A stretch of DNA of 64,000 nt from assembly GCA_024195265.1 (NCBI GenBank), contig JAJLRJ010000009.1, forward strand, positions 7,696,791 through 7,760,790, in the 5' to 3' direction. The notes beneath the pieces were generated by a model. The model was given only the letters and a program-made list of their open reading frames with translations. It did not search any database and was not told the origin of the DNA. The DNA comes from Dendrophyllia cribrosa (Eukaryota; Cnidaria; Anthozoa; Scleractinia; Dendrophylliidae). The translations under genes and the position numbers were made by a program. Shown here in pieces: positions 1 to 10,831 of the stretch (position 1 is its first letter; every line of letters starts with the position of its first letter).

Positions 1-21
1 ATATTTCAACATTCAACATCA

Positions 22-97
22 AATGATACACTGTCAACATTTGTTGAACAGCGGCTGCAACATTTGTTGCTCAACAAATGTTGAACCGTGTATCATT
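22..97. repeat. Short palindromic element (MITE-like hairpin)
   Basis: The two arms are near-perfect reverse complements: AATGATACAC at the left and GTGTATCATT at the right, with the inner arms CAACATTTGTTGA and TCAACAAATGTTG. The loop is the G+C-richer AGCGGCTGC region. Such short full-length palindromes are typical of decayed or minimal MITEs; no target duplication was recognised. Confidence 0.6.
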
Positions 98-143
98 GGC
101 TTAAGGCTCAGCCTAAAACAATATACTAGAAAGAGAAGAAAAA

Positions 144-180
144 GTAGAAAGAGGAAATTAGTCTAATTTCCTCTTTCTAC
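144..180. repeat. 37-bp perfect hairpin
   Basis: GTAGAAAGAGGAAATTAG is followed directly by its reverse complement with a one-base centre. It could be a small MITE relic or a chance palindrome next to the 22-97 hairpin. Confidence 0.5.
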
Positions 181-1798
181 TCGCTCGCAGCGAGTCTAAA
201 ACAAAATAAGAGAAGGCCAATGTAACCTGGTAGCAGTCATTTTGGAGAGCAAGAAAGGCAGGCGAGAAGAACAAGATGCTGTATGTGACCAGTTTCAAGC
301 ATAATTAAATTTTCCAAAATATCGAAATTGTTTATCAGTCCCCTACCACGCATTCCAGGCCTTATTCAGTGCCTCAAAAAATGACTGCTACTCAAGCCAA
401 AGTCGATGAAAATATTTTATTCAGTTGATTTAAAATTTCACTAAATGATATGGGAAATTGTCGAGAAACTGTTCAATTCAATTATCTTGTTTTTATCCAG
501 CTGTTTTCTGAACAATGCTGTTCTTGGCTCGGTATTTCGGAAACTAATCATAGCGCGTGTTCATCCGAGGTTTGCGTCTGTGTCTCTTTTTCAAAGTACT
601 TATTATAGAATGGTATGAAGTAAGACAAGAAAAATGACAGAAATCCACAATGACATGTTTCAAAACTGATATAATCATTATCTTGCATGTAAAGTAGTCA
701 TTTATATCTTTAATTTTAGATTGAGTAGTTTTTTTTTATTTAGTGTTCAGTTAGTTTTATTTCGTTTAATTCAATGTTAAATTTTCAATGAGGATTTCTG
801 TCTGGATTACGTTCATGTTTCGTTGTGGCTAATTTCACCCGCAAGTAGAAAGTATAGAATTTAGTAGAAACAAAACCTTGGCTTAATTTCAAGTCCTGGA
901 TTAGTATCAATCAGCTTTCAAAAAACCGAGCCATGCGAATTACACCTTGTAGGAAAATAGGTAGAAGAAAATATGGTTACTTGAAACAAAGACCTGTAGA
1001 AAATATCATACTGTACATAGTAAAATCTAGTTTTCACTCGTGAGCTGAAACTTGAAAACCAAGAAGAGAGCAACACCTAAATCGATTTTTTTTTCTACAA
1101 TATTAATTAACGCTAATTGTTTCCCCTTCGAAGCAAAATACTCTTCGTCGATATACATTACTTGCAATCACTCTTATGACACCAATGTGAAAATTCTTCC
1201 AACTCTTTTCCACACATTTTTAAATTATATCTTTATCAGAAAATACGATTCTTCGTGATCTGATTTCATAAACAGCAGCTTTGTCTGTCTCTGATTCTTC
1301 CCAATGGATTGAACCCTGTTGAACGGCTAGCGTATGTCGATCACATTTCACTCATTTCAAATCCAGCTAAACAACTTCATGGTGACTTCATAACCAAGGA
1401 AACGCCCTAAAAATAGAAAAGATACAAAATCAGTAGACGGATGACGGATTTCACTAGACTCGGCCTCCTGTTCTCCGAGCTCTTTATCTATTATTATCCT
1501 CGCTTCCTGGTCAGCATAACTAATAAGTATTTTCGTTTCCAAAGACCTTATTGATGACCAAAAGGAATGCTGTATGACACAGCATTGGTGATGCTACAAT
1601 GTCCGCCCAAAATAGAGATAACAGTGCAAAAAATTGCTCCCATATTTTAGGTATACCACTTTTTGAGGCATGCTTACATTAATTTAACAAAAAATCCATT
1701 TTTCCTCAAAAAAAAGGTTTTTTTTCGTATTTTTGTAACGAATCAGGTTTAGCCCTTGAAGACGAACCTGAAAAAAAAAAATAATTGAAACCACCATA

Positions 1799-1889
1799 GC
1801 AAGCAATGAATGATCAAACTCTAATGACGGGAAAGTGGATATTGAAGTTCGCCCTACAAACCCAATTGGCAGTGAGAACACTCGTATAA
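1799..1889 (+). repeat. 91-bp dispersed repeat, copy 1
   Basis: A direct repeat of 3648-3738, differing at four positions over 91 bp by eye. The open frame through both copies reads GKV(D/Y)IEVRPTN, but every codon difference in that frame is non-synonymous and the frame closes a few codons upstream. I therefore treat it as repeat DNA rather than exon. The 2010-2992 transposon lies between the two copies. Confidence 0.7.
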
Positions 1890-2000
1890 TCCAACCCCTC
1901 CCTCCCACCTCCAATCCAACACCCCTTTCAATCACAATCCCAGCCAGACACACAGACACACACACCATTTGTTCCCCCGGTTTCCAATCCAGACTTCTTT

Positions 2001-3001
2001 GGACAGGCGAAAGGAGGATTTTTCAGGTATCCCATGACGCCTAGCGCGTAATTATCGATCCTGATGTGTCAAATTTCCTGCGAAGGCGAGTACACATGGT
2101 GAAATTTTACTGATCTTCGCGAGACGTTTTCTTCGTTTCCAACGCGATAAAAGGTGAATCAAATCGTTATTTGGTTTCTATATACATTAAAGTTTACTTA
2201 GATATCATTTCATCCGAGCCTGTTTGTCTATGTATCGCAATATTTTTGTCTTTGTTTCGAGTGGCATGCATGGCTGATCCGCTTCGTTTCTTTGTTGTGT
2301 TTTAACCCTTGATCTGTTTTGCCGTGTTTCGTTTTTAATCCTGGGGACATTAGCATATAATTACGCCTGATAGTGCCTGGAGAGTGACTCTTTTAAATGC
2401 AGTACAAGGTCCCCTTAAGTCCCCACGTTTTGTAGGAATTTATGCCCGTTGAATGTTGGTCAAAATCGGAGCCAAAACGTTGTTGAAATTCGCTTCGATC
2501 GCGTAGATTTTTTGTTAAGGTTTTTATAGTCGAAGGAAAAATCGTATTTAGTGCAATTGCAGCTTCCTTTGCAGCTTTCTTTGGTCAAATCATATGATCA
2601 TTTGACACTTTCCTTCGCTTCGAAGCTAATAAATCGCTTGATGTTCATGTTTTTACAAGTGATATGGAAGATGGCAATATTTTTTCATCTACCGGAAATC
2701 CGGAAATCGAAGTCTAAATTGTGATCGATGCCTTTCAATTTGTCCGTGTTCAGAAATAGACAAAGTCGCCGCTCTCTTTACTTTTTGAGGAGGCAAACAT
2801 GTACTAAATACCGTTGGGAACCTACAACAAGCCAGATTAGACGATGTGATATATGTTTAACTGCTAAAATTTACGCAGTGGACGATGCGCTCGCTTGGAG
2901 CAACTCCATGGCAAATGACTGGTCACGCAATTTTCAGTTGATAATATAGTTCATTCGCGTTGCATCATGGGATACCTGAAAAATCCTCCTTTGGACAGGC
3001 G
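2001..3001. mobile_element. Non-autonomous DNA transposon with 9-bp target duplication
   Basis: Identical 9-bp flanks GGACAGGCG (2001-2009 and 2993-3001) bracket a 983-bp element, 2010-2992. Its ends are inverted: AAAGGAGGATTTTTCAGG reads inward from both sides and continues through TATCCCATGA for about 31 bp with one mismatch. No transposase is visible; the longest internal open frame (2728-2949) has no recognisable motif. In known families a 9-bp duplication fits Mutator-like (MULE) elements or sometimes Merlin, so the class is inferred. The intact duplication suggests a fairly recent insertion. Confidence 0.85.
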
Positions 3002-3647
3002 TGTACTGATGTTTGTTAGTGGTTCTCATCTAGCTCCGAGGAGTTTTCTTATCTCCACAAGGAAGATTTGAGTTAACAGGTTTGTCATGAAAATCACCTG
3101 CTGGTGATGATTGGCCTAGCTATCATAAATACGTCGTATTAGACATACCGATGGAACTTGTCATTGTGACTGTAACCTGCCAAACGTGATGAGAGAAGTT
3201 CCAACTCATGTTCAGTTTTATTGTCATTCCACTGAATGTTTCTGCCTCCAGCTGATGATAAATATCGTGGATCTGCAAACTTAAAACGCAATCAGTCAGT
3301 ACAAGTTATGAACGTATGGCAGTTCTCCTAATGTAAGTTGTGATAATCTATCATCATTCTCCAGTTCTTGTCCGTGATGCCCACAATAGACAACAATAAT
3401 TGTAGCTCCTGCAATTGGCCTAGTTCCGTTGGAAATAGATTAGTGGTAGAGCTCTTGCAATTACGGCTGCACTTATATCATGTTATATGGAAAACTGAAC
3501 TGCATAGGCTCGAATTCCTTACAACTGAGCACTTTACTGATAACTGTTTGTGTTGAACCAAGGTTTCCAAGATCATTTTAACTAACTCATTTATTCTTTC
3601 ATCCGTAGTTCACTTTTAAATGTAAAGCAATGTAAATGCAATGTATT

Positions 3648-3738
3648 GCAAGCAATGAATGATCAAACTCTAATGACGGGAAAGTGTATATTGAAGTTCG
3701 CCCTACAAACCTTATTGGCAGTGAGAACATTCGTATAA
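3648..3738 (+). repeat. 91-bp dispersed repeat, copy 2
   Basis: The partner of 1799-1889, about 96% identical by eye. Flanking sequence differs on both sides, so the duplicated block is sharply bounded. Confidence 0.7.
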
Positions 3739-6700
3739 AATTATGTTGTTATTACAGAGCAATAAGACATTTCAATGTAATATTTGCATTTTTGATTCAG
3801 AAAATTAAAATGAAATTGTATGACCCTCGCTTCAGTACACACTGTCCCCTGGCGGTAATGGCAGCCATGATAGAGCTCGCCAGTGACCCGATAAAAAGCC
3901 TGCCTTCATAACAGCACGGTATACTATCAACTGGCTCTGCGATCATCTCCTCAGATATTGTTTGTGATGTTCCACAAGAGACAATCGAATCCCGTGCAAG
4001 GCAGAATTTAATATTCTGTGTTTTATTTTACAGCTTCCTGGGTTCCATCGATATTTCCAGGATCGCTATGATTCATTCATCCATTTGTTCATGCGTAGTT
4101 CATAAATATAACTTTTTCAAGCTAAGTTACTACACCATAATATTAATTATAAACTCAGCAAGAAGTCTTTCTCTGAAATTGCATTCTGATTTCCAATTGT
4201 TTTATTTTTGGGATTTTCCGTGATACCGTAAAAAAAATTTGAAAAAAAATGTGACCCTCTGCTTGAATACAGACCGTCCGTTCGGCGGTAGTACTTGATT
4301 GCTAAGTGCACCCGCTCCGGTATGACCCGGATGAAACTACCTGTCATCCTAGGCGATCACAGTACAGTATAGTATCGGTTAGCTCTGGATTGAGCCGTCC
4401 AGTCAACTGCGTTGATCTGCGATAACTGTACCCGTGTGCAATGCCGCTAGAATGTCGCCGGTTTCACCTCGCGGGGCAGTATGACTTTGTAGTGACCACC
4501 GCTGTACTCCATACCTACGGGACGAGAAAGTGAGACAAGCACCAAGTGGAACGCACGAAACCCTCCACCTAGCTTTGGGTCACCACATTTGCAGCTACTG
4601 GCCATCTTTCCGTTATTGATTTTGTTTTATCGATAATTGTGTGCATGCTAGATTTCATTAAAAGAATTGTTGCTTTAGTTACTTTAGCAGTTGAATCCAA
4701 CAGCAGAACAAACTAGGTAGCTGATCGAGGTCGCCACCAATCAATATGATCCGAGTTTGAATCCCGGTGATAACGGATTTCATTAGTGACTTTTGTGTTA
4801 ATTGGCATTACATGATATGAATAGAATTATATCTTGCCTTGCAAATCGCGTTGCACGTACAGTATCTTGAATCCTGACCTTCAACTCGGCATCCCTGTAT
4901 AGTATAGTAAAGGATTGAAATTAATATATTTCTTCCACTTAAGGTTATTTTCTAACCTTTTGTAGTTTTTCTAATTGGGTTTTTAAGTTCAATCGAAAGA
5001 AGAAAAAAGTGCTTTCAGGTTTCTCTTGTAATGTCACTACATTTAATATGGGTTTCTCAAAGCTTCCAAATAAATTTCGACCCCTAGAGCTATTATAAAC
5101 TCTGCTTCGTGAACCATTCAAACCATTTAAACCATTCTGTACTAAACGTGGCATTTCGGGCCACAAAGGTTTCCAGGACGTTTAAGAAAGGCACGCCTGT
5201 ATACGAGATGTTCTATCCTGGACGATATAAAGAGGCTTGTTAAACCTAAGTAGAAATCCCCAGTTATAGGATGGCCGAACGATAAACGAGACAGGGGACA
5301 CGCGCGAAACAATTGCCTCGCGCGTGTTCGTGATATTTCTGTTTTTGCTTGACATGCCTAATAGACAAATAAAGCAGACCCTGAGTGCAAGGTAACTGGC
5401 AAGATTGATGTCAATTTGTATGTGGAATTTTATTAAAATATCAAAAAGACAAGAGTTTTACGTACATCTTACCGCGTTTGTGTTTGGAACATAACATTAT
5501 TTGTTCTTTGCATCTTCCAGACTTGCACTGCTGAGTACTGGATTTGCGATAGTATGTTATCTTTATACCTCTAGTAGAAAAACGGAAAGACATTCAATCA
5601 AATTGTTTAAAAAGAAACCTTCAGTCTCAATTTCAAAATAACCCTAGCGTGGCGAGGCAAGTTTAGTTATTTCTTACACAGAGGTTTTTTATACAAACGA
5701 TTGTTTTCCGTAATAATCTCTGGGTTCGCGCATTTGATGATAGAATTCCTATAATGCAGGAGAAAGACAAGATTTGTCGTAAGTACTTACATGGTAAATC
5801 TCCTGTTTTTTTCTGTCGGAGTTAGCTGGACTGAGTTTGTTCCTTAGCACTTCTCGATTTGTTATCTGCATAATTGGAACAAGAAAAGGGAAATTAACGC
5901 AATAATAACGAACACGTTATTGATTGCCAATTTGTGAATAATATTTTTATACCAAGACACTACAATGGTGTTTTTATTGACCAAGGTAATAAAAGATTCA
6001 CTGAAATCACTACCGTGAAGGATATAATTTGCATAGATTTTGGCGATTTTATTCCTCCGTTTTCTCCACATTTAATGATCAGTTTGAGAATCTATGTGTT
6101 TCATCAGATATCCAAACACCCGGCTCGAAGTGGGCTATTTAAACTCGGCTGCGCCTTGTTTTTCAACCCACTTTGTGGTGTTTGAATATTCTGATATCTC
6201 CTCGTGTTTCATATATTACTTCATGCAATAAACTACGGGTTTCGAGTAAACTCCTTCGATTCTAAAGGAGCACGTTTTAACGCAGCTTCATTGTCAAAAG
6301 TACTTTCACTGCTGTAAAAGTGCCTGGGCTAAACGACAAATAGATTCAATCAGCAAAAACTACAAATGAAATGGTAATCATCGGAAATATATAACAACAT
6401 TTATACAACTTTAGCTTAGTAATCATCTTTAAATTCGGACTTTTGAATAATTTCTAAATAGAGTAGCAATTCTTCAGAATGTTCCTACCACTTAGGACTT
6501 GACTTTGTTTGTAGTAACATATTATCAACTGAGGAGAGCAAATTTGAAATAAAAATAAAGCACGTTTCAACGCAGCTTCATCATCAAAAGTACTTTTACT
6601 TCTTTAAAAGTGCCTGGCGTAGTGAACGACAGATATGTTTTACTTGTATGTCGGTGAATATCAAGGAGGAGAGCTAATTTAAAACAAAAATAAAGCAGGA

Positions 6701-7790
6701 CAAAGAGGAATCAATTTGGTCTCGATTCATACTCAACAAAATTTCGTGAATTATAACGTTGTGTTTCAGCCTTAATAGACTGCATAATAGGCGCTTCTGT
6801 GGTGCTCTAGCGAGAAGCGCGAGAAACGAGCGCAGAGCGCGAGCCACGCAATGGGGAAAAGAAAAATGCCTGTTGTCCAGGCCATTTTAGCTCGGGCGAT
6901 TGATGGCTCTACTTAAAGTAGATATTACTTACCTCTTTACCACCGTATTTATCACAAGCAATCTTAAAGGGAGAATAACCTCAGGAATCGTAGGTCTCAA
7001 CGAAAGTAATTATGTAACGGAACCATTTTCCTTGTAAGAGGGACGCTGACGTGATGAGGTCCGTTCGCAGTGTCGACCTGTGCAACATTGCACAACTCTT
7101 GCACTTAACCCTCATTGTATGCCTGACATATTTCTTTCTTCTCACTTGCCCCAAAATTCTGGCGAACTTTGCTGTGATAGCCTAAATTGAAGCGATCAAT
7201 GACGAGTTTCAACAGAGCAGCAAACTAAAAGATCGTTAAGAAAATTCAAAAATCGTCTTGGTATGATTTGCGTATGGGCGAATGATAAAGTTCAATCATT
7301 TCATTAATTCACTACGGCGAAACTCATGGATAACAATCATATTCAGTAAGAAATATTCACATTGAAGTGTGTTAAAATAATGTAAGACAATGCGAAGACC
7401 GGAACGTGCGAGAAAAGAATTTGAACAAGACAAAACAGGTTTTGCTCCATCACGTGCGGACAAGTTGAAACATTTAAAACGTTATTTAAAAATTGTTTTC
7501 TTCTTTCACATTTGCTTTGACGGCTTTTTTTCTGAGAATACAGTCAACCCTATCAAAGCAGACACCTCTCTTAATGACGATCCGGTTGTCCAAGACAAAA
7601 GTTTTCCTTTCTAAATGACGGAGAATTTAAGCAGTGTCGCATTATAAACTAGCCTTTTTTTGCGTGGCGCCATGCTTTTCCTGAAAACAATATAGCTGCG
7701 TGATATCCATGCCAGGTCCAATGAAATTAAAGGTTCAGAAGAGGTGCATGCCTTCTGTATTTTGCCCGGTTGTTTGAAAGCCGATTAACA
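3739..7790. other. No recognisable gene; diverged local duplications
   Basis: No exon is supported. Two diverged duplications are visible. One has a GTGACCC/TGACCCT-containing block near 3815-3900 that resembles 4240-4350, each preceded by a similar TTCATCC..GTAGTTCA stretch. The other has a block near 6266-6350 (GCACGTTTTAACGCAGCTTC) that resembles 6555-6640 (GCACGTTTCAACGCAGCTTC). Both look like old repeat DNA. Confidence 0.45.
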
Positions 7791-7926
7791 CTAATCCAGG
7801 GGTCAATTCAATAAAACTTTTACAAGTATAATTTACAAGTGTAGCAATTGTTTTCAACCTCTGAAACAATGACTACACTTGTAAAATACACTTGTAAAAG
7901 TTTTATTGAATTGACCCCAGGATTAG
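7791..7926. mobile_element. Palindromic MITE
   Basis: A 136-bp near-perfect palindrome: CTAATCCAGGGGTCAATTC at the left and GAATTGACCCCAGGATTAG at the right. The inner arms AATAAAACTTTTACAAGT and ACTTGTAAAAGTTTTATT are also inverted. There is no coding capacity. Confidence 0.8.
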
Positions 7927-10394
7927 AGTCAGTTTTGAATTCATTTGAATAAATAATCAATGGAAATGTTTCCGTAGTTTATCTGATCTTCAGTTTCAAC
8001 TTTGACTTGTCTTCACGTCTAGCTAAAAATAAGCTTTTAACCCGCGATGCCTCGTCCGTATATACAGTGACGATCTTAGATGGCGGGCCATATGGATAAA
8101 TGAGTTTTTAGGGTATAGCGTGGATGATTAACCACAATACCTTTCGGGATTGTCGCGTGCACTTTTACGCTTTTTTCCGACAACCTTTCTCGAAACAGCT
8201 GTACTCACGAGACTTTTGGCGAGTGTGTTTACTAAGAAAAATCAAGTCAGGAGTTCTTTACTTTTGATGGTTTAACGTAAGAAAGCATTGCATAACTATC
8301 ATAGCCAATGCCTTTATAACATTTTAGCACTGAAGGTCTTCCAAAGATCTCCGACAATTTCCCGAAAATTATTGGGTATTGTAATTTTACAATGCTATTT
8401 AAAACTTATTTTGTGATCAATTGTATGAATTCTTCCGAAGTTTACTGAAGACTTCGGACAATTTACATAAAATGCTCCGAAAATTTCATTCATTTTGCGA
8501 AAATTTCGTTCTACGTCGGTCAGTCTTCTCGAACGTTGCCTTTTTTCGTTTAAGTTTTTTTAAATGCGTTGAGAAATGAAATGTTATAAAATAATATCAA
8601 GTAATGTTATCAGTTTTTGTACCTTTTCCTCGAAGTCCTGTGCCACTGCACTTATCATTATAGGGGAAACGTTTCCACACTTTTTTTGCCATATTTAAAG
8701 GGTGAACTTTTGACATATAATGTAAGTGAAATGTAATTTAAAAGGATCAAGAGAATAGACAGAATATGTTAGTAAGATACATTCATCACATGACTGACTG
8801 ACTCATCCTAAATAAACTATTTCACATTGTCTCGTGGAGTCAGAATCATTCAATTGCTCTTAGAACCCCAAGATGAAAATATCACGTGATTCATAATCAG
8901 TTTTTCACGATCTTCCAAGACACTTGAGATGAACTTGAAAGCCAAAGATAATGAATACTAGTTCCTGTACACTAGTAAGGTACTTCTCAACAAAACCGAA
9001 CCATTATGTTTAGGTTTTCACAAGAAAAGAAATTCCATTGATACAAATACGATTTCTGGCTTTTCAAAAAGTGATAATAAAAATAGGAGTTTTTCTGCAA
9101 GTACCGAAACACATTGTATTTCCATTGTTTGTGAGGTTTTGTATCATAGTCATTTTTTGAAGAGTTCTAATTTTGCCTTGGTTCCATACGTTAGGAACTA
9201 AGGCAAAATTAGAAGGGCTTGTATGGAGCCATGAGAGCATAAAGGTGAATATCTAATCAAATCCCATAATTTCACAAATTTAAGTTTTTGTGACGTCACA
9301 CTTGTACTCTATTGTTTTCTGTCTTTTGTTTCATTTGTTTTACGTCATTCGTTCTCCGGTGTTCACGGAAGGAACCAAACTGAATAGGTGACATTGCCGC
9401 TATAAAATTGGCGGAGTATCAGTATTCTGAAATGTTGAACATTCTCGGAGAAGTTGGTTTTCAAAAACTGTGAAATTTACAAAGAAAGTACGAGTAGTTT
9501 TGTCATTTCTATTTTTTGTGATTACAGTACAACACACTTACAAATAAACAATACACTTCCACAGTATCGCCATTTATGCTAATGTAAAACAAGGAGTCAC
9601 AACACAAATCGACAGTCCATTGTCATTTTCTTTGCTTCACACCACTTCTATGACACAGCTGAACACTTTATATGGACCAACCCGGCAGAGGTTTTCATGG
9701 AATTGCTTTCACTACAAATACAAACATTGTGAAAGACAGACCGAAAACATGCACGGCTAGAAACGAACGCCAGTGCTTCTGTGATCCCCATTGCAATCTA
9801 GGGTGCAATCCTTTGCATCACACTTGTAGAAACACACTCCTCCACCGGTACAGCTCTACCCCAAACAAGTGAGCCTGCTCGTAGGCTATCTAAAGCTTAC
9901 CTCCGAAAAAGCATATGCAAAGTTATATTATTGCTTTGGAATATGTGGTTTTGTCAAAGAAGAGCTACAAATGACTTATCAACGATATTAATAGAATAGA
10001 AAAAAAATAGACTGAACTGACATTGACAAATTTGACCAACGGAAAGTAAACTAACAATGCACGGAACTAATGAAACACCGGCTTTAGACTCAACAGCCAA
10101 TAATATCATTACTTAGCTAATTATTCCAACTACCATACTCTGAAATATAATATACACTCGTTTGCTATTGGATATATCGTCCCTCCCCTGAGATGGAAAG
10201 CCTTCTATTTATTCTTAAGAATAGAGAGATAGATAGAAACATCAAACTCGCGTTCATTGTTCAACCTTTTTACAGTATCGTAGAAATGAAGTTGTATAAA
10301 AATTGACAATCGATGGTTAAATCCTTGTGCGAGCCGTAAAATATGATATAACATCAACAACTTCAACTATAGGTAACGGAACCAGACCTACACA
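7927..10394. other. No supported gene; small hairpin at 9165-9214
   Basis: No exon passed inspection. TTCTAATTTTGCCTTGGTTCC (first 20 bases considered) near 9165 is inverted at 9194-9214, giving a 50-bp hairpin. A Cys-rich open frame at 9672-9872 is discussed under rejected items. If the discoidin gene starts in this window, its signal-peptide exon should lie somewhere upstream of 10506, but I could not identify it. Confidence 0.4.
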
Positions 10395-10505
10395 AATGCA
10401 ATTCTCTTTTTTGACTCTTTGCATTCAACAGATTGCACAGCGAACCCAATTCTCTTTGTATACAACAGGTTGCACAGCGCACCTAATTCTTTTTGCATTC
10501 AACAG
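10395..10505 (+). repeat. Triplicated 37-bp splice-acceptor repeat
   Basis: Three tandem 37-bp units end in CAACAG at 10431, 10468 and 10505. Units two and three begin (A/G)TTGCACAGCG and contain a pyrimidine stretch, so each copies a 3' splice site plus the first bases of the discoidin exon. Only the last AG leads into the full exon. Use of either upstream AG would add 37 or 74 nt and shift the frame. Confidence 0.8.
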
Positions 10506-10831
10506 GTTGTGCAGCACCTCTTGGGATGGAAAGTAAAGCGATCTTTGATGCCCAGATTAGCGCGTCTTCACAGGTGGATGACAATCTTTCCGCAGCACAA
10601 GCTCGGTTGCATTCCAAAGCTGATAGAAGCAAAGGTGGAGGTTGGTCAGCTCTCGTAAGTGATGTTGATCAGTGGCTTCAAGTGGATTTTGGTAGTTACA
10701 CCATAGTAACACGTGTAGCGACTCAGGGGAGAAATGGACACAACGAGTGGGTTACCAAGTACAGCTTACAGTACAGTCATGATGGAGTGACCTTCCAGTT
10801 TTACAAAAAAGTTGTAGACACATTAGCAAAG
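10506..10831 (+). CDS. Discoidin domain 1, exon A
   Basis: 326 nt; acceptor CAACAG, donor GCAAAG|GTACGT, entering in phase 1 and leaving in phase 0. It reads CAAPLGMESKA near the start and carries the unusual DVDQWLQVDF core shared only with domains 4 and 7. The acceptor is the third of three tandem copies. Confidence 0.9.

Larger units (their letters stand above)
1..1798. other. Non-coding, MITE-bearing sequence
   Basis: No exon is supported here. Open frames are short and lack recognisable protein features. Two palindromes lie at its left end (22-97 and 144-180, listed separately). The rest is A+T-rich single-copy-looking sequence in which I see nothing further. Confidence 0.5.

Noticed and set aside
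4718..4778. tRNA-like A and B boxes (TAGCTGATCGAGG, GTTTGAATCCC)
   Set aside because: The B box departs from consensus and no cloverleaf or SINE body could be traced.
9672..9872. Cys-rich open frame containing CFCDPHC, reminiscent of a somatomedin-B start
   Set aside because: The later Cys spacing (no adjacent Cys pair, no following Asp-Tyr) does not fit the domain. The best pyrimidine-tract acceptor would put a stop in this frame, and no matching donor leads in phase to the first discoidin exon.
10321..10373. Possible Thr/Ser-rich exon ending ATAG|GTAACG in phase 1 just upstream of domain 1
   Set aside because: A stop lies just upstream (10318-10320) with no AG acceptor between it and the open stretch, and no Met.
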